8,228 nucleotides of DNA from Bacteroidota bacterium (GTDB taxonomy: Bacteria > Bacteroidota > Bacteroidia > Flavobacteriales > Flavobacteriaceae), in assembly GCA_947468985.1 (NCBI GenBank), contig CANINJ010000075.1, forward strand, positions 1-8,228, in the 5' to 3' direction. Below, piece after piece: positions 6,156 through 8,228 of this stretch. Each line of letters starts with the position of its first letter. Position 1 is the first letter of the stretch. The translations under genes and the position numbers were made by a program. A model generated the notes under the pieces. That model saw only the letters and a program-made list of their open reading frames with translations, was not told the DNA's origin and ran no database searches.

Positions 6156-7358
6156 CTATTTTTTACCGATAGAATTATAAACCGAAATGGCATCTTTCAA
6201 TATTTCTACGGAACGAATTAAATCTGATTTCTTCAAAACATAAGCAATTCGAACCTCGTTCAAACCAACGCCAGGTGTAGAATAAAATCCCGCAGCAGGA
6301 GCAACCATTACCGTTTCTTTGTTCAAATCGTATGATTCCAACATCCATTGCGCAAAAGTATCTGCATTGTCAATCGGCAATTGCGCAATACAATAAAAAG
6401 CACCTTTCGGTTTGCTCACTTTTACTCCTTCAATTTTATTTAATTCTGTAATCAGCGTATCTCTACGATCTCTATATTCTGTTATCACCTCGTCAAAATA
6501 ACTTTGAGGTGTGTCTAAAGCCGCTTCACTCGCAATTTGTGCAAAAGTTGGCGGACTTAATCTTGCTTGCGCAAATTTCATCGCAGTAGCCATCAATTCC
6601 TTATTTTTCGACACAATACAACCAATTCTTGCGCCACACATACTGTATCTTTTGGAAACAGAATCAATCATAATTGCATTTTCTTCCAATCCGGGAATAT
6701 TCATCACCGAATAATGAACATCACCATCATACGTAAATTCTCGATACACTTCATCAGCAATCAAAAACAAATCGTGCTTTTTTACCAATTCTGCAAGTTG
6801 CATAATTTCCTCTTTTGAATACAAATATCCAGTTGGATTTCCAGGATTACAAATTAAAATCGCTTTGGTTCTTGGCGTAATTAATTTCTCGAAATCTGCA
6901 ATCGGAGGTAACGCAAAACCCGTTTCAATAGTTGAAATAACAGGAACCACTTTCACGCCAGACGCAGTCGAAAAACCATTATAATTAGCATAAAAAGGCT
7001 CTGGAATAATTATTTCATCACCATAATCCATAGTACTTCCCATTGCAAAAAGCAACGCTTCAGAACCACCAGTTGTAATAATAATATCGGCAACCTCAAT
7101 CGGTAAACCTGTCTTTTTATAATACTCGGATAACTTCGTTCTATAACTTTCAAATCCTGCAGAATGACTGTATTCTAAAACCTTAATATCAAGATTTTTA
7201 ATAGAATTCATCGCCACTTCTGGAGTTTTTATATCTGGTTGACCAATGTTCAAATGATATACTTTATTTCCTTTTTTCTTAGCAATATCAGCATAAGGCA
7301 CCAATTTACGAATTGGCGATTCCGGCATTTGTTTTCCTTTATTTGAAACTTTAGGCAT
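6156..7358 (-). CDS. PLP-dependent aminotransferase, class I/II (fold type I)
   Basis: A 400-residue cytoplasmic aminotransferase of the AspC-like class I/II superfamily. Visible motifs are NIGQPDIKTP (37-46), the cofactor phosphate segment GGSEAL (97-102), NPGNPTG (171-177), ADEVY (201-205, with D202 for the pyridine N and Y205 for the PLP O3'), SVSKRYSMCGARIG (233-246) with Schiff-base lysine K236, and EVRIAY (368-373) with R370 for the substrate alpha-carboxylate. All catalytic residues are intact. The start is placed at the ATG at 7358 (MPKVSNKGKQMPESPIRKL), as in Flavobacteriaceae homologues I recall; the in-frame TTG at 7388 would add ten unlikely residues. Amino acid specificity cannot be read from the sequence, so no gene symbol is given. 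It is separated from the DUF1573 gene by a terminator and so is probably monocistronic. Confidence 0.95.
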   Translation of the reverse strand: MPKVSNKGKQMPESPIRKLVPYADIAKKKGNKVYHLNIGQPDIKTPEVAMNSIKNLDIKVLEYSHSAGFESYRTKLSEYYKKTGLPIEVADIIITTGGSEALLFAMGSTMDYGDEIIIPEPFYANYNGFSTASGVKVVPVISTIETGFALPPIADFEKLITPRTKAILICNPGNPTGYLYSKEEIMQLAELVKKHDLFLIADEVYREFTYDGDVHYSVMNIPGLEENAIMIDSVSKRYSMCGARIGCIVSKNKELMATAMKFAQARLSPPTFAQIASEAALDTPQSYFDEVITEYRDRRDTLITELNKIEGVKVSKPKGAFYCIAQLPIDNADTFAQWMLESYDLNKETVMVAPAAGFYSTPGVGLNEVRIAYVLKKSDLIRSVEILKDAISVYNSIGKK

Positions 7359-7375
7359 AATTTGTAGTTTTGAAA

Positions 7376-7387
7376 TGCAAATTTGCA
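7376..7387. promoter_or_regulatory. 12-bp palindrome at the aminotransferase promoter region
   Basis: TGCAAATTTGCA is a perfect inverted repeat whose near edge lies 17 bases before the aminotransferase ATG. It contains CAAATTTG, a 7-of-8 match to the TAnnTTTG -7 box when read on the - strand. It may be the core promoter, an operator overlapping it, or chance in AT-rich DNA. Confidence 0.25.
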
Positions 7388-7432
7388 ATATTTATTTTGA
7401 AAAAACCGAGAATTTAGCAATCTTTATTTTAC

Positions 7433-7460
7433 AAAAAAAGCGCCTCATTTGAAGCGCTTT
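7433..7460 (-). terminator. Intrinsic terminator after the DUF1573 gene
   Basis: Read on the - strand, AAAGCGC (7460-7454) pairs with GCGCTTT (7443-7437) around a ten-base loop that can add a TCA/TGA pairing, and the T run extends to 7433. It lies 19 bases beyond the DUF1573 stop and insulates the aminotransferase gene from read-through. Confidence 0.85.
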
Positions 7461-7478
7461 GCTATTTATATAAATCCT

Positions 7479-7913
7479 TTATTGACTTGGCAAAGATTTT
7501 TTCTTTTCCAACAAGTTAACCTCTGGTTTTACGATAACTTCGCCTTTCATTTTCAACGCAATTTTACCACCTTCCACATTCACCGCATTCGATTCCACAG
7601 TAATTGTTTTACGAATTGGTCCCGGATTCATATTGTATTTCACGTCAATTTTCCCCGTCATTCCTGGCAAAATCGGCTCAGTCGGCTTCGTCGGAACCGT
7701 ACATCCGCACGTAGATTGCACATTTGTAATAATCAACGGCGCATCGCCCGTATTTTTAAACTCAAAAGTTCGAATTCCACTATCAGAATCCTTCGAAACC
7801 GTTCCGAAATCAACCGTATTGTCTTTATTCAAAAATTCAATTTTCGCACCAACTTGAGCAAAACCAGCCATATTCAAGGCGAAAAAGGCAAATAATAAGA
7901 GTGTTTTTTTCAT
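7479..7913 (-). CDS. Secreted DUF1573 domain protein
   Basis: A 144-residue exported protein. Residues 1-19 or 1-20 are a Sec signal peptide (LLLFAFFALNMAGFAQ). The mature part is one DUF1573 immunoglobulin-like beta-sandwich: VDFGTVSKDS (34-43), FEFKNTGDAPLIITNVQSTCGCT (50-72) with the family's C69-G-C71 pair, LPGMTGKIDVKYNM (82-95) and PGPIRKTITVESNA (98-110). It lacks a lipobox and a T9SS tail, so periplasmic retention is likely. The family is abundant in Bacteroidota but has no established function. The C-terminal KKKSLPSQ is a charged tail. The ATG at 7913 is preceded by a 5' leader from the CAAATTTA (- strand TAAATTTG) box at 7967-7974. A monocistronic gene divergent from whatever lies to the right. 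Confidence 0.93.
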   Translation of the reverse strand: MKKTLLLFAFFALNMAGFAQVGAKIEFLNKDNTVDFGTVSKDSDSGIRTFEFKNTGDAPLIITNVQSTCGCTVPTKPTEPILPGMTGKIDVKYNMNPGPIRKTITVESNAVNVEGGKIALKMKGEVIVKPEVNLLEKKKSLPSQ

Positions 7914-7966
7914 CGAATTAAAATTTTATTAGTTAATGTAAATTTACTTTTTTTTAATTAATTGCA

Positions 7967-7974
7967 CAAATTTA
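7967..7974 (-). promoter_or_regulatory. -7 promoter box (TAnnTTTG) for the DUF1573 gene
   Basis: On the - strand this reads TAAATTTG, an exact consensus match, about 53 bases before the DUF1573 ATG. It sits 31 bases from the + strand box at 8006-8013, so the two promoters are back to back with a short shared spacer. Confidence 0.55.
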
Positions 7975-8005
7975 TATTTCCCTTTTTAAACTGTACATAA
8001 TTATT

Positions 8006-8013
8006 TACTTTTG
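8006..8013 (+). promoter_or_regulatory. -7 promoter box (TAnnTTTG) for a gene at the right edge
   Basis: TACTTTTG is an exact consensus match on the + strand. Transcription would start near 8020 and run through about 200 bases with no substantial gene, up to an ATG at 8224 or beyond. That makes an unusually long leader, which contains the structured element at 8093-8147. Confidence 0.55.
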
Positions 8014-8054
8014 TAGCAATTACAAAAAACGTACCAATTCACAATCTCTTTTTT

Positions 8055-8162
8055 TAGGAGCGAAAATTTTGGCATTTTCAGTAATTCATTTTCCTGCTGT
8101 CCGTTGCAATCCTCGCTAAAAAGCGAGGGATTTTCACTGCCATCAGGGCTATGATTTTTTTT
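8055..8162 (+). other. Structured leader / probable repeated intergenic hairpin element
   Basis: The 315 bases from 7914 to the right edge hold no clear gene; besides the two promoter boxes they hold this element. Its core is a perfect 7-bp GC-rich hairpin, CCTCGCT (8111-8117) with AGCGAGG (8122-8128), loop AAAA, extended by ATC/GAT with one bulged G. Around it lies a second, imperfect arm: CTGCTGTCCGT (8094-8104) against ACTGCCATCAG (8136-8146), 8 of 11 pairs, closed by an outer C-G. An AGGAGC box (8056-8061) precedes it and AGGGCTATGA plus T8 (8155-8162) follows. From memory, similar 'AGGAGC...CTGCTnTCCG-CAATC-hairpin-GGATTT-CACTnCnATCAGGGCTA' units recur between genes in Flavobacteriaceae; I cannot verify that here. 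It may be a repeat, a structured RNA or an attenuator. Confidence 0.5.
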
Positions 8163-8228
8163 CATTTGAATACTTAGAAATGTTCAAAAACACAACAATT
8201 AGAAATAACGAACAAACAATAAAATGAC

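Noticed and set aside
6511..6818. + strand open frames antisense to the aminotransferase gene
   Set aside because: The aminotransferase has complete catalytic motifs, and these frames are its shadows.
7359..7388. TTG start upstream of the aminotransferase ATG
   Set aside because: The added ten residues overlap the likely promoter, and MPKVSNKG is the family-typical N-terminus.
7449..7895. 148-codon + strand open frame (and a second one at 7633-7857) opposite the DUF1573 gene
   Set aside because: The product is rich in Arg, Phe and His in a pattern typical of antisense translation, while the - strand has a signal peptide and an intact DUF1573 domain.
8093..8147. Integron attC site
   Set aside because: The imperfect hairpin with unpaired bases is reminiscent, but no GTTRRRY-type core sites, integrase or cassette array are visible.
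8151..8177. Eight-codon leader peptide (ATG at 8151) as an attenuator peptide
   Set aside because: It has no run of regulatory codons and is too short to separate from chance.

Overview
The window is AT-rich DNA from a member of the Bacteroidota, most likely Flavobacteriaceae and close to Flavobacterium. The evidence is a type IX secretion (T9SS) type A sorting tail, promoter-like TAnnTTTG boxes, a near absence of Shine-Dalgarno sequences, SPII lipoprotein and 'xxAQ/xxSQ' signal peptides, and family-typical versions of ABC1 kinase, DUF2805/TIGR03643, YceI and DUF1573 proteins. No insertion sequence, tRNA, rRNA or CRISPR array is visible.

Region 1 (1-2104, + strand) is a tight operon of four genes: the C-terminal end of an ABC1/UbiB-type kinase-like protein, a 92-residue TIGR03643/DUF2805 protein that overlaps it by one base, a short-chain dehydrogenase-like protein whose catalytic Tyr is replaced by Ile, and a GTP cyclohydrolase I (folE) of the [10 protein letters not shown] type. 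A strong 17-bp hairpin closes the operon. From family knowledge, this neighbourhood resembles the gene sets that accompany cryptochrome/photolyase genes in Bacteroidota and Proteobacteria, but no photolyase lies inside the window. The role of the set is inferred.

Region 2 (about 2140-5381, + strand) is a two-gene unit with its own promoter-like box and terminator. It encodes a diheme c-type cytochrome-like lipoprotein and a T9SS-exported protein with seven Ca-binding FG-GAP/VCBS loops and an ASPIC/UnbV domain (CRTAC1-like). Both products would act outside the cytoplasm, and a physical or redox partnership is plausible but unproven.

Region 3 (5489-7358) holds two convergent genes: a secreted YceI-family protein (+) and a PLP-dependent class I/II aminotransferase (-). 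They share a terminator hairpin that lies inside the last codons of the YceI gene.

Region 4 (7433-8228) holds a secreted DUF1573 protein (-) with its own terminator, a divergent promoter region, and a roughly 200-base leader for a + strand gene that starts at or beyond the right edge. The leader contains a nested, imperfect stem-loop that looks like a structured or repeated intergenic element and is the least explained sequence in the window.
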